This document shows, piece after piece, positions 1 to 6,263 of a stretch of 14,041 nucleotides of DNA. The first letter of the stretch is position 1; the number at the start of each line of letters is the position of its first letter. Location: the NCBI GenBank assembly GCA_002340305.1, contig DDLU01000045.1:1-14041 (forward strand). Direction: 5' to 3'. The notes beneath the pieces were generated by a model. The model had not been told where the DNA came from and ran no database searches. It was given only the letters and a program-made list of their open reading frames with translations. Source of the DNA: Desulfovibrio sp. UBA2564. GTDB taxonomy: Bacteria > Desulfobacterota > Desulfovibrionia > Desulfovibrionales > Desulfovibrionaceae. The translations under genes were made by a program, and so were the position numbers.

Positions 1-2
1 TT

Positions 3-398
3 TACAATGAAGGAAATACCATGGCTATCGGCTGGCGCCAGAAGCGCAAGGACGTTTGGATCAAGCGTATCGGCTCCAAGATCGCCAACGCCATCCGCAA
101 CAGACTGACCAATGAGACAGTTAAGGATACCGGCTGTTCCCTCAAAATCATGGATACCGCCATGGTTCGGGCTATTCCCCGCTTTAACGGCATGCACCGC
201 TTTCTGCCCACTCTCATGAAAATGCAGGGTGCTTCCGTTGCTGAAATGAAGGTCAACCACCGCCCCCGCCATGAAGGTGAATCCAAGTACGGCACCATCG
301 ACCGGGCTATTGCCGGAGGATACGACCTGCTGGGCGTTCGTTGGCTTCTGGGCCGCCATTTCTCATATAGTATTAAAGAACGTAGCGACGATAAATAG
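3..398 (+). CDS. Family 2 glycosyltransferase, C-terminal part (polyprenyl-phosphate sugar transferase type)
   Basis: The frame is open from the left edge, so this is the 3' part of a gene beginning outside the window; about 131 codons are visible. The residues resemble the C-terminal half of DPM1-like GT2 enzymes, which move a sugar from a nucleotide donor to a polyprenyl phosphate at the inner membrane face. Visible landmarks are a basic stretch (GWRQKRKD), a TGCSLK segment like the conserved 'D-x-x-C/S-G-x-x' region of the family, then FNGMHRFLPTLM and a VNHRPRHEGESKYG segment, all typical of this group. No transmembrane anchor is visible at the end. The stop (TAG) directly abuts the ATG of the next gene, so the two are probably translationally coupled. 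Family assignment is good; donor sugar and acceptor cannot be told. Confidence 0.85.
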   Translation, partial: YNEGNTMAIGWRQKRKDVWIKRIGSKIANAIRNRLTNETVKDTGCSLKIMDTAMVRAIPRFNGMHRFLPTLMKMQGASVAEMKVNHRPRHEGESKYGTIDRAIAGGYDLLGVRWLLGRHFSYSIKERSDDK

Positions 399-1088
399 AT
401 GAGTGCCGTAAGCAGCGAATCAAAAATCAGCGCCAAAGCCTTGATCAAAGGGCTGGCGATGCTCGCGGTTATGGGCTTCTCGGTTTATCTGATCCGGTAT
501 GCCGGACTTGCTGACGCTCTTGATACCCACTGGATGGACGAACATGTGCGCTCGCGCGGCCTTACCGGAGTACTCACCTATGTAGGATTGGCGGCATTCT
601 TTTCGGCTGTCGGTTTTCCCAGACAGGTGATCTGCTTTATGGGCGGATACGCATACGGTTTTGCCCTCGGAACCCTGCTCGGAACTATCGGAACAGGACT
701 GGGCTGTGCCGGAGCATTTATCTATTCACGCCTGGTTGGGCGCTCTTTTATTAAACGAAAGTTCGGTGCCCGAATTCAGAAAGTTGATGATTTCCTGAGC
801 CGCAGCCCTTTCAACATGGCTCTGACCATCCGCTTTTTTCCGCTGGGAAGTAACGTAGTAACCAACGTTCTGGCAGGTGTCACAAGCATCCCGGCCTTGC
901 CATTCATTCTCGGCTCCACCGTAGGCTACATCCCGCAAAACATGGTCTTCGCCCTATTCGGCAGCGGTGTGGAAGTTTCTTCCACCATCCGCATGATCAT
1001 GGCTGTGGTGCTCTTCGTCATTTCTACCCTGCTGGGATTCAAAATCTACCGCAAATACCGCAATCAAGCGGGAGCTGTGGTAGAGTAG
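399..1088 (+). CDS. TVP38/TMEM64 family (VTT/DedA-like) membrane protein
   Basis: This is a 229-residue integral membrane protein. One hydrophobic segment lies near residues 14-34. A VTT (SNARE-associated) domain spans roughly 60-192, with the glycine-rich re-entrant-type stretch GFPRQVICFMGGYAYGF (72-88) and the signature RFFPLGSNVVTNVLAG (145-160). A final membrane segment lies around 197-216, ahead of a basic tail. VTT/DedA proteins are established as lipid scramblases or flippases, and some bacterial members recycle undecaprenyl phosphate. The ATG follows the upstream TAG with no gap and has no clear Shine-Dalgarno site of its own, which fits coupled translation. Pairing with a polyprenyl-phosphate-type glycosyltransferase suggests, as inference, a role with the lipid carrier or its sugar-loaded form. 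The family call is firm; substrate unknown. Confidence 0.88.
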   Translation: MSAVSSESKISAKALIKGLAMLAVMGFSVYLIRYAGLADALDTHWMDEHVRSRGLTGVLTYVGLAAFFSAVGFPRQVICFMGGYAYGFALGTLLGTIGTGLGCAGAFIYSRLVGRSFIKRKFGARIQKVDDFLSRSPFNMALTIRFFPLGSNVVTNVLAGVTSIPALPFILGSTVGYIPQNMVFALFGSGVEVSSTIRMIMAVVLFVISTLLGFKIYRKYRNQAGAVVE

Positions 1089-1101
1089 AATAGCCCAGAC
1101 C

Positions 1102-1150
1102 AATATTTAAAAAAGCCGGATGCAAAGGGTATCCGGCTTTTTTAAATATT
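1102..1150 (+). terminator. Rho-independent terminator after the glycosyltransferase/VTT pair
   Basis: A perfect 20-base inverted repeat (1102-1121 against 1131-1150) encloses a 9-base loop. The core is AAGCCGGAT/ATCCGGCTT, followed by a run of T. Because the arms begin with A and end with T it could work in both directions. It separates the first two genes from the next promoter. Confidence 0.9.
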
Positions 1151-1156
1151 TCTTTA

Positions 1157-1185
1157 TTGACATCGAAAATCATTTTCAATATCAG
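1157..1185 (+). promoter_or_regulatory. Sigma-70-type promoter of the MoxR/VWA operon
   Basis: A perfect -35 box TTGACA (1157-1162) stands 17 bases before TATCAG (1180-1185), which matches four of six bases of the -10 consensus. Transcription would start near 1192, leaving a leader of about 48 bases before the ATG at 1240. The spacer is largely occupied by the Fur-like palindrome listed separately. Confidence 0.6.
1163..1179. promoter_or_regulatory. Candidate Fur-family operator inside the promoter spacer
   Basis: The core GAAAATcATTTTC (1165-1177) is a perfect 6-1-6 palindrome. With flanks it reads TCGAAAATCATTTTCAA, which differs at one position from the Desulfovibrio Fur consensus as I remember it from comparative genomics (TGAAAATnATTTTCA). 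It lies exactly between the -35 and -10 boxes, where a bound repressor would exclude RNA polymerase. Repression of the downstream genes under iron-replete conditions is inference; another Fur-family protein (PerR, Zur) could also bind. Confidence 0.55.
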
Positions 1186-1239
1186 TTATGTCAAATTCCG
1201 TAACCGAAACCATAAACGATTTGAGACGAGCCATAAAAA

Positions 1240-2223
1240 ATGACCCCGAAATTAATCGCCTATTCCCTGCATACCTTGATTAAAACCAAGCAACCTACTT
1301 TTCTTTGGGGTCCTCCCGGAGTCGGTAAAAGTCAGGTAGTGGCCCAAGTAGCCAAAGGATTAGACCTTGAACTGATTGACCTGCGCGCTGTGCTGCTTGA
1401 TCCGGTAGATCTGCGCGGCCTGCCCCGGATTTCAGATGAGGGAGATGCCTGCTGGTGTCCGCCATCCTTTCTGCCCAAGTCAGGCAGGGGAATCCTTTTT
1501 CTTGATGAACTGAATGCCGCACCACCATTGGTACAAGCAGCATGCTATCAGCTTGTACTTGACCGTAAACTCGGTGAATACACCTTGCCTGATGGCTGGA
1601 CCGTTATCGCTGCCGGAAACCGCGAATCCGATAAGGCTGTGACTCACCGCATGCCTTCTGCCCTTGCCAACCGCTTTGTGCACCTTGATTTTGAAGTCAG
1701 TGTTGCGGATTGGCTGGACTGGGCAGTTGAATACAAAATCGCCGAAGAACTTCTCGCTTTCATAAAATTTAGACCCGGCCTGCTACACGATTTCGACCCC
1801 GCACGTAATGAGAAAGCATTTCCGTCCCCCCGTTCCTGGGAGTTCGTATCCGGGATTATCAAGTCCGCACCCTGCCCCGAAGTTGAATATGAACTGTTTA
1901 AAGGAACGGTGGGCGAAGGTGCGGCGGCTGAATTCAGTGGATTCTGCAAAATCTATCGTAAACTTCCCGATCCTGAATTTGTACTCAAATCACCGGATAT
2001 GGTTGCCATCCCTGAAGATCCGGCAACAGCTTATGCCCTTTGCGAATCCGTGGCCTCCAAAGCCGCGCCGGAACATGCAGAATCAATCATGACCTTCGCC
2101 TCCAGACTGCCTGCGGAATTCGCGGTTCTGCTGGTACGCAATGCAGTGAAAAAGGATCGCTCCATTGTTGAATCTGAAGGTTTCAATCTCTGGGCAACCG
2201 CAAACTCGGACATTCTCTTTTAG
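1240..2223 (+). CDS. MoxR-type AAA+ ATPase
   Basis: This 327-residue protein has a P-loop GPPGVGKS (24-31), a Walker B motif GILFLDELN (84-92), a sensor-1 region VIAAGNRESD (121-130) and an arginine-finger region LANRF (141-145). This order and the DELN form are typical of MoxR-clade AAA+ proteins, which work with VWA-domain partners as chaperones in metal-centre insertion, complex assembly or stress responses. The C-terminal 150 residues form the usual helical lid. The VWA partner follows nine bases downstream, so the two very probably act together. The ATG lies in a modest ribosome-binding context (GAGACGAG upstream). A promoter with a Fur-like palindrome precedes it, pointing to iron or metal control by inference. 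Family call strong; client unknown. Confidence 0.92.
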   Translation: MTPKLIAYSLHTLIKTKQPTFLWGPPGVGKSQVVAQVAKGLDLELIDLRAVLLDPVDLRGLPRISDEGDACWCPPSFLPKSGRGILFLDELNAAPPLVQAACYQLVLDRKLGEYTLPDGWTVIAAGNRESDKAVTHRMPSALANRFVHLDFEVSVADWLDWAVEYKIAEELLAFIKFRPGLLHDFDPARNEKAFPSPRSWEFVSGIIKSAPCPEVEYELFKGTVGEGAAAEFSGFCKIYRKLPDPEFVLKSPDMVAIPEDPATAYALCESVASKAAPEHAESIMTFASRLPAEFAVLLVRNAVKKDRSIVESEGFNLWATANSDILF

Positions 2224-2232
2224 GATTCATGA

Positions 2233-3546
2233 ATGAACGCTGACCGTAAATTGCTCAAGGCCCGCGCCGACCTGCTTTTGAAACATCCCTTCTTCGGTTC
2301 CCTCTGCCTGCGCATGGAACCGCAGGAGGACAACACTTGTGACGGTACGTGGACCGATGGCAAAACTTTTGCCTATAACCCGCACTTTGTTGACAAACTA
2401 TCTCACGAAGAGTTGCAGGGCGTGCTGGCCCATACCATCATGCATCCGGCCTGCCAGCATCACAAAAGGCGCGGCAACCGCGATGGGCGTGTCTGGAACA
2501 TGGCCTGCGATTACTCCATTAACTGGATTCTTTTGGAAGCCGGTTTCACCTTGCCTGACGGGTTCCTTGATGATGAAAAATACCATGGCAAAAATGCCGA
2601 AGATATTTTCACCGACCTGAGCAAAAATTTTGATCAGGCCGGAAATCCGGAAATAGGCAAAAAACAGAACGGTCCCAAGCGCATCGATGTTGAATATGAA
2701 GACGGTGATGGCGAAGGCAACGATCTTGAATCCGGTGAAAATGAAGAACGTTCCCAAAACGGTGATGACGGCGACTCCCCAGCTGAAGGCATGGATTCGG
2801 ATGAAATCGAAGACTCAGAAGGCGAGACCGATCAGGATCGATCTGCTGATCCCGGCGGAACAGGCGAAGTTCGCGATGCTGACAATGCCGAATCAGGTGA
2901 TGGAGATTCCGGCGATGAAACAGATCAGGACTGGCTGCTCGCTCTAGCGCAGGCCACCAATCAGGCCCGTGATTGCGGCGATCTTCCCGGCGGTTTGGAG
3001 AGACTGGTAGAAAAACTACTCTACCCAAAACTGGATTGGCGGGAACTTCTGGAGCGCTTCATCAGCGCCCGGGCACGCAATGACTATGCATGGACACCAC
3101 CCAGCCGCCGCCACCTGCACATGGGCCTCTACCTGCCCTCACTCTCCACCGAGCAGCTGCCTGAAGTAGTGCTGGCTGTGGATACTTCCGGCAGTATCGT
3201 ACCGGAGGAACTTGAACAATTTGCGGCCGAACTTTCTTCCATCCTTGAAGCATACGACACCACCATCCGGGTTGTCTGGTGCGACTTGGAAGTTACCGGA
3301 GAACAGATTTTTACCCGCGCGGACCTGCCCCTTGAACTGCAACCGCAGGGAGGTGGCGGAACGGACTTCCGCCCCGTGTTCAATTTCATTGACCACGAGA
3401 ATATTGATCCGGCCTGTCTTGTCTATTTAAGCGACATGGAATGCGGACAATTTCCAAAACGGGAGCCGAACTACCCTGTTCTCTGGGCCAGAACAGGTGG
3501 TGCGGGATATCACCCGCCCTTCGGTGAAATGATTGATGTTTGCTAA
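2233..3546 (+). CDS. DUF2201 / VWA-like protein, partner of the MoxR ATPase
   Basis: This is a 437-residue, three-part protein. The N-terminal part (about 1-150) resembles the putative metallopeptidase domain of DUF2201, with HTIMH at 67-71, HH at 76-77 and WNMACDYSIN at 88-97. The position normally given by a glutamate in HExxH is a threonine, so peptidase activity is doubtful. Residues 152-233 form an acidic, glycine-rich linker in which 35 of 82 residues are Asp or Glu. The C-terminal VWA-like domain has a MIDAS motif DTSGS (317-321), the distal threonine in GGGGTDFRP (T377) and an SDME segment. The start was chosen at the second of two close ATGs (2229, 2233); AGGA overlaps the upstream stop. 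Metal-dependent partner binding is expected for the family; client and substrate are unknown. Confidence 0.88.
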   Translation: MNADRKLLKARADLLLKHPFFGSLCLRMEPQEDNTCDGTWTDGKTFAYNPHFVDKLSHEELQGVLAHTIMHPACQHHKRRGNRDGRVWNMACDYSINWILLEAGFTLPDGFLDDEKYHGKNAEDIFTDLSKNFDQAGNPEIGKKQNGPKRIDVEYEDGDGEGNDLESGENEERSQNGDDGDSPAEGMDSDEIEDSEGETDQDRSADPGGTGEVRDADNAESGDGDSGDETDQDWLLALAQATNQARDCGDLPGGLERLVEKLLYPKLDWRELLERFISARARNDYAWTPPSRRHLHMGLYLPSLSTEQLPEVVLAVDTSGSIVPEELEQFAAELSSILEAYDTTIRVVWCDLEVTGEQIFTRADLPLELQPQGGGGTDFRPVFNFIDHENIDPACLVYLSDMECGQFPKREPNYPVLWARTGGAGYHPPFGEMIDVC

Positions 3547-3564
3547 ATAATTAGGAGGGATAAA

Positions 3565-4023
3565 ATGATCATTGAATGGAATTTAAATAAAAAAAGAGGC
3601 AACTTCCGTCCGGTGCTCACTTACAGCATCAAGCTGGAAGACTTTGAAAAAGAACTGGGACTACCGCAGGTTGTTCTGGAATCTAGCATTCCTGAACCGC
3701 CGGAATCATGGTCGGCAAGCTGCCTGCCCGGTAAAAATGAACGGAACGGTAAAAACTGTACAACTTACAGACTCTACACCCCGGATCACAAAAAGGGGGA
3801 AGTTGAAGGAAAATTCACGCTCCCATGGCGGACAGACTCTAATTACTCTGAAATTGAAGCATCCTTTCTTAAGCTCCGGGAGGACTTCGAAACAGTGCTC
3901 AAAGAAGCTTACGATAGCCATCCTGTTGATATTGAGGGAAGACTGGAACTTTCTGAAGAAACCCGTAGGCACATCGCAAGCGGACTTGTCTCTCAACGCT
4001 TTCTGAAGGCAGCAGGATTTTAA
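3565..4023 (+). CDS. Hypothetical protein, third gene of the MoxR/VWA operon
   Basis: I do not recognise this 152-residue protein. It starts MIIEWNLNKKRG, has no signal peptide, no membrane segment and no known catalytic motif visible to me. Two cysteines (in SCLPG and NCTTY) lie near residues 53 and 65. A mixed charged stretch (80-130) probably forms helices, and the end is RFLKAAGF. An ideal ribosome-binding site (AGGAGG at 3553-3558, six bases before the ATG) argues that it is a real and well-translated gene. It begins 18 bases after the VWA gene and is followed by a terminator, so it is the last gene of that operon. By context it may be an accessory or client of the ATPase/VWA pair. Confidence 0.8.
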   Translation: MIIEWNLNKKRGNFRPVLTYSIKLEDFEKELGLPQVVLESSIPEPPESWSASCLPGKNERNGKNCTTYRLYTPDHKKGEVEGKFTLPWRTDSNYSEIEASFLKLREDFETVLKEAYDSHPVDIEGRLELSEETRRHIASGLVSQRFLKAAGF

Positions 4024-4037
4024 TATTTTCACGTAAC

Positions 4038-4062
4038 TTATGCAGGTCCCTCCCCTGCATAA
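4038..4062 (+). other. Hairpin just after the hypothetical gene
   Basis: A 9-base perfect stem, TTATGCAGG (4038-4046) with CCTGCATAA (4054-4062), encloses a 7-base loop. It has no T-run of its own and sits directly before the terminator hairpin. It may protect the 3' end of the mRNA. Confidence 0.5.
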
Positions 4063-4063
4063 A

Positions 4064-4101
4064 GAGGCGTAGCCGAAATTCCGGTTGCGCCTCCTTTTTT
4101 T
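4064..4101 (+). terminator. Rho-independent terminator of the MoxR/VWA operon
   Basis: GAGGCG (4064-4069) pairs with CGCCTC (4088-4093). The stem continues inward through AGCCG/CGGTT with G-T wobble pairs, and seven T residues follow at 4095-4101. It isolates the operon from mntP. Confidence 0.8.
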
Positions 4102-4180
4102 ACCCTTCTTTTCACTTAACAAACAACTATGCTAAAGGTATGAATGTCCTCCACATCAACAATTAAGCTTTATCCGGATC

Positions 4181-4738
4181 ATGCCTTTTTACGAAATTAT
4201 TATCATCTCCGTGGCTCTTGCCATGGATGCCTTTACCATAGCCGTAGCCTGTGGGCTATGTATGCCCGAAGTCAGCAAACGCCAGAACTTCCGTTTAGCC
4301 TTTCATTTCGGGCTCTTTCAGGCCCTGATGCCTCTGCTCGGGTGGCTGGCTGGACTGACAGTTAAATCCATGGTCGAAACATATGCTCCATGGATTTCCT
4401 TCATTCTTCTCGCACTCGTAGGCGGAAAAATGATTAAGGAATCTTTTGAAACAGACGATTCCTGCGAACCCCACAAAGACCCGACTAAAGGATTTTCCTT
4501 AATATTTCTTTCTGTCGCCACCAGCCTTGATGCATTAGCAGTGGGATTATCCTTTTCCATCATGGACTACCCCATTGTATTTCCCTGTATCATGATCGGG
4601 ATAACCGCCCTGATTTTGACATCCTGCGGCTTATGGCTGGGAAAATCATTCGCCAAAGCATCACGCTACAGCCACATTGCTGAAAGGATCGGCGGAGGAG
4701 TGCTTATTTTAATAGGTGTGAAACTGCTCTCGCAGTAA
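4181..4738 (+). CDS. mntP: Manganese efflux pump MntP
   Basis: This 185-residue, six-helix membrane protein exports Mn(II) across the inner membrane. It has the two DUF204 repeats of the family: ALAMDAFTIAVACG near the start (Asp16) and ATSLDALAVGLSF in the second half (Asp117). Both aspartates are the conserved acidic positions within the membrane segments. The length equals the usual 180-190 residues. The start MPFYEIIII places Asp16 as in well-known members, which supports this ATG even though only a weak GGA lies upstream. No Mn riboswitch was found in the leader. No convincing promoter was found either: TATGCT at 4128-4133 could be a -10 but lacks a good -35. No T-tract hairpin follows. 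It appears to be monocistronic. Confidence 0.93.
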   Translation: MPFYEIIIISVALAMDAFTIAVACGLCMPEVSKRQNFRLAFHFGLFQALMPLLGWLAGLTVKSMVETYAPWISFILLALVGGKMIKESFETDDSCEPHKDPTKGFSLIFLSVATSLDALAVGLSFSIMDYPIVFPCIMIGITALILTSCGLWLGKSFAKASRYSHIAERIGGGVLILIGVKLLSQ

Positions 4739-4787
4739 CCCATTGCCCCTCTTTGAAAGGATATTAATTACTTTGCGCATAACCCTT

Positions 4788-4816
4788 TTGACAGCGGGGC
4801 TTCAAGCGTATATTCT
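4788..4816 (+). promoter_or_regulatory. Sigma-70-type promoter of the hydrolase gene
   Basis: A perfect TTGACA (4788-4793) is followed 17 bases later by TATTCT (4811-4816). Transcription would begin near 4823, leaving a leader of about 60 bases before the ATG at 4885. No operator-like palindrome was seen. Confidence 0.6.
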
Positions 4817-4884
4817 TCGCTGAACTTTAACCAACATTCAACCGGCTTCAATCGGGCAAGCCAAAGGACGGATATTTTTACCAA

Positions 4885-5847
4885 ATGCCTTTATTGCAAC
4901 CCCCTCCCTATAAACCCAAATTCCCTCTCCAATCGGGTCATCTCCAAACAATATTTCCCCGCCTGTTCCGGAAAGTAAGCCTCCCGCCTGTTGTTAAAAG
5001 AAGAATTGAAACTCCTGATGGCGACTTTCTCGATATAGACTGGCACCTCGCAAGTAGTTCAAGACTTGCAATCATCGCACACGGCCTTGAAGGCAACTCC
5101 CGCAGACCCTATGTGCTCGGCATGGCCCGCGCTCTGGTTCTGGCCGGATGGGATTGCATTACTTACAATTTCCGCGGATGCAGCCACGACATGAACAAGA
5201 AACCCGGTATGTACCACAGTGGAGACACCCGGGACCTGCATACCGTGCTCAACTACGGCCTTGACCATGGAATTTACGATGATGCCGCTCTGGTAGGCTT
5301 CAGCATGGGCGGAAACCACGTTCTGAAATACCTCGGCGAAAATCCTGACAGAGTTCCGGCTAAGGTGATGCGGGGGATTGCCATTTCTCCTCCCTGCAAC
5401 CTTGAAGCTTCAGCTGTCAAACTTTGTGAGCACTCCAACTTCATATACAGTAGCTACTTTTTGCGATCATTGAAGCAGAAAGTAAAAATGAAGCATACAC
5501 AATTCCCTGATCTTTACCCGCTCGAAAAACTCTCTTCCATCAAAAACATCGTTGATTTCGATAACGCTTATACCGCGCCCATCAATGGTTTCGCAGATGC
5601 CAACGATTACTACAGGCAATCATCCTGCAATCAATTCCTGCAAAACATCAAAGTCCCCTCGCTTATTCTCAGTGCTGAGGACGATCCGTTCCTGACCCCG
5701 GAATGTTATCCCAAAGAAGTGGCTCAAAACAGCCAGTATTTATATCTGCAAATCACCAAATATGGTGGACACGTCGGATTCGCCGACCTTCCCATGGAAA
5801 AACAATTGTGGTCGGAAGACAGAACAGTAAGATTCCTGAATACATAA
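4885..5847 (+). CDS. YheT-type alpha/beta hydrolase
   Basis: This is a 320-residue protein of the YheT/ABHD1-3 hydrolase group. The N-terminus has the family-typical SGHLQTIFPRLFR stretch (about 17-29). The oxyanion-side loop is HGLEGNSRRPY. The nucleophile elbow GFSMGG places Ser140, the acid is in SAEDDPF (Asp266 or Asp267), and the histidine is His296 in YGGHVGF. The catalytic triad therefore looks intact. Members are putative esterases or lipases acting on acyl esters; the natural substrate of the bacterial proteins is not settled. No signal peptide is seen, so it is cytoplasmic. The Shine-Dalgarno is weak (GGACGGA, 12 bases away), but the start agrees with the family N-terminus. It stands alone between its promoter and a terminator. 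Confidence 0.9.
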   Translation: MPLLQPPPYKPKFPLQSGHLQTIFPRLFRKVSLPPVVKRRIETPDGDFLDIDWHLASSSRLAIIAHGLEGNSRRPYVLGMARALVLAGWDCITYNFRGCSHDMNKKPGMYHSGDTRDLHTVLNYGLDHGIYDDAALVGFSMGGNHVLKYLGENPDRVPAKVMRGIAISPPCNLEASAVKLCEHSNFIYSSYFLRSLKQKVKMKHTQFPDLYPLEKLSSIKNIVDFDNAYTAPINGFADANDYYRQSSCNQFLQNIKVPSLILSAEDDPFLTPECYPKEVAQNSQYLYLQITKYGGHVGFADLPMEKQLWSEDRTVRFLNT

Positions 5848-5885
5848 TAAAAGATCCCGAAGCTTCCGCTCCGGGATCTTTTATT
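5846..5885. terminator. Bidirectional terminator between convergent genes
   Basis: A perfect 14-base stem (5846-5859 with 5872-5885, core AAAAGATCCCG/CGGGATCTTTT) encloses a 12-base loop. A and T flanks on both sides would let it end both the plus-strand hydrolase transcript and the minus-strand receptor/Hpt transcript. It begins within the hydrolase stop codon. Confidence 0.85.
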
Positions 5886-5902
5886 CTAGTCTACTTTTCT
5901 AA

Positions 5903-6241
5903 TTATTTATCCGCGTAATCAAGCAATGGTATCAACTCTTTTCGCAACCGCATATAATAACTACTCAAATACAAAGGGGAGGTGCTGGTTGCGGCAGATT
6001 CAATATTCCCTGCGACTACACTTAATTCTTTCAAGCCAATATTAATCAAACAGCCCCGAAGGGTATGGGCACTTGAAACAACAGTTTCAAAGCGGCCTTC
6101 ATCGATAGCCTCATCAAGAACGTCTACAAGCCCTCTCAACTGCTCAGAAGTCTCTTTCAAGAAAACGATCAGTTGCTCAGCAGGCAGCCCTGCTTTTTCC
6201 AGCAGGTATTTTTTAACGGTCTCAATAAGTTCAGAATCCAT
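5903..6241 (-). CDS. Stand-alone Hpt (histidine phosphotransfer) protein
   Basis: This 112-residue, all-helical protein carries the Hpt motif AHTLRGCLINIGLKEL, whose histidine (residue 59 from this start) would accept a phosphoryl group from a response regulator or hybrid kinase. The following IGLKELSVVAGNIESAA is the usual helix pairing of the family. Two in-frame ATGs exist. I chose the inner one at 6241 because GGAGG (complement of 6247-6251) stands five bases before it; the outer ATG at 6253 would add four residues and contains that GGAGG. It lies 10-22 bases after the chemoreceptor stop, in the same operon. No kinase or regulator accompanies it in the window, so its partners must be encoded elsewhere. 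Family call firm. Confidence 0.87.
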   Translation of the reverse strand: MDSELIETVKKYLLEKAGLPAEQLIVFLKETSEQLRGLVDVLDEAIDEGRFETVVSSAHTLRGCLINIGLKELSVVAGNIESAATSTSPLYLSSYYMRLRKELIPLLDYADK

Positions 6242-6253
6242 GAAGGCCTCCAT
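6241..6253 (-). promoter_or_regulatory. Ribosome-binding site deciding the Hpt start
   Basis: On the minus strand the sequence reads ATGGAGGCCTTCATG. GGAGG overlaps the outer ATG and is ideally spaced (five bases) for the inner ATG at 6241. A ribosome bound there could not use the outer ATG. Confidence 0.6.
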
Positions 6254-6263
6254 ATTCTGTTAA

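Noticed and set aside
4140..4166. Eight-codon upstream reading frame before mntP
   Set aside because: It has no ribosome-binding site close enough, no regulatory codon run, and no attenuator hairpin; such short frames arise by chance.
4102..4180. Possible manganese (yybP-ykoY) riboswitch before mntP
   Set aside because: The leader is under 80 bases and I see none of the conserved loop sequences of that riboswitch, and no expression-platform hairpin.
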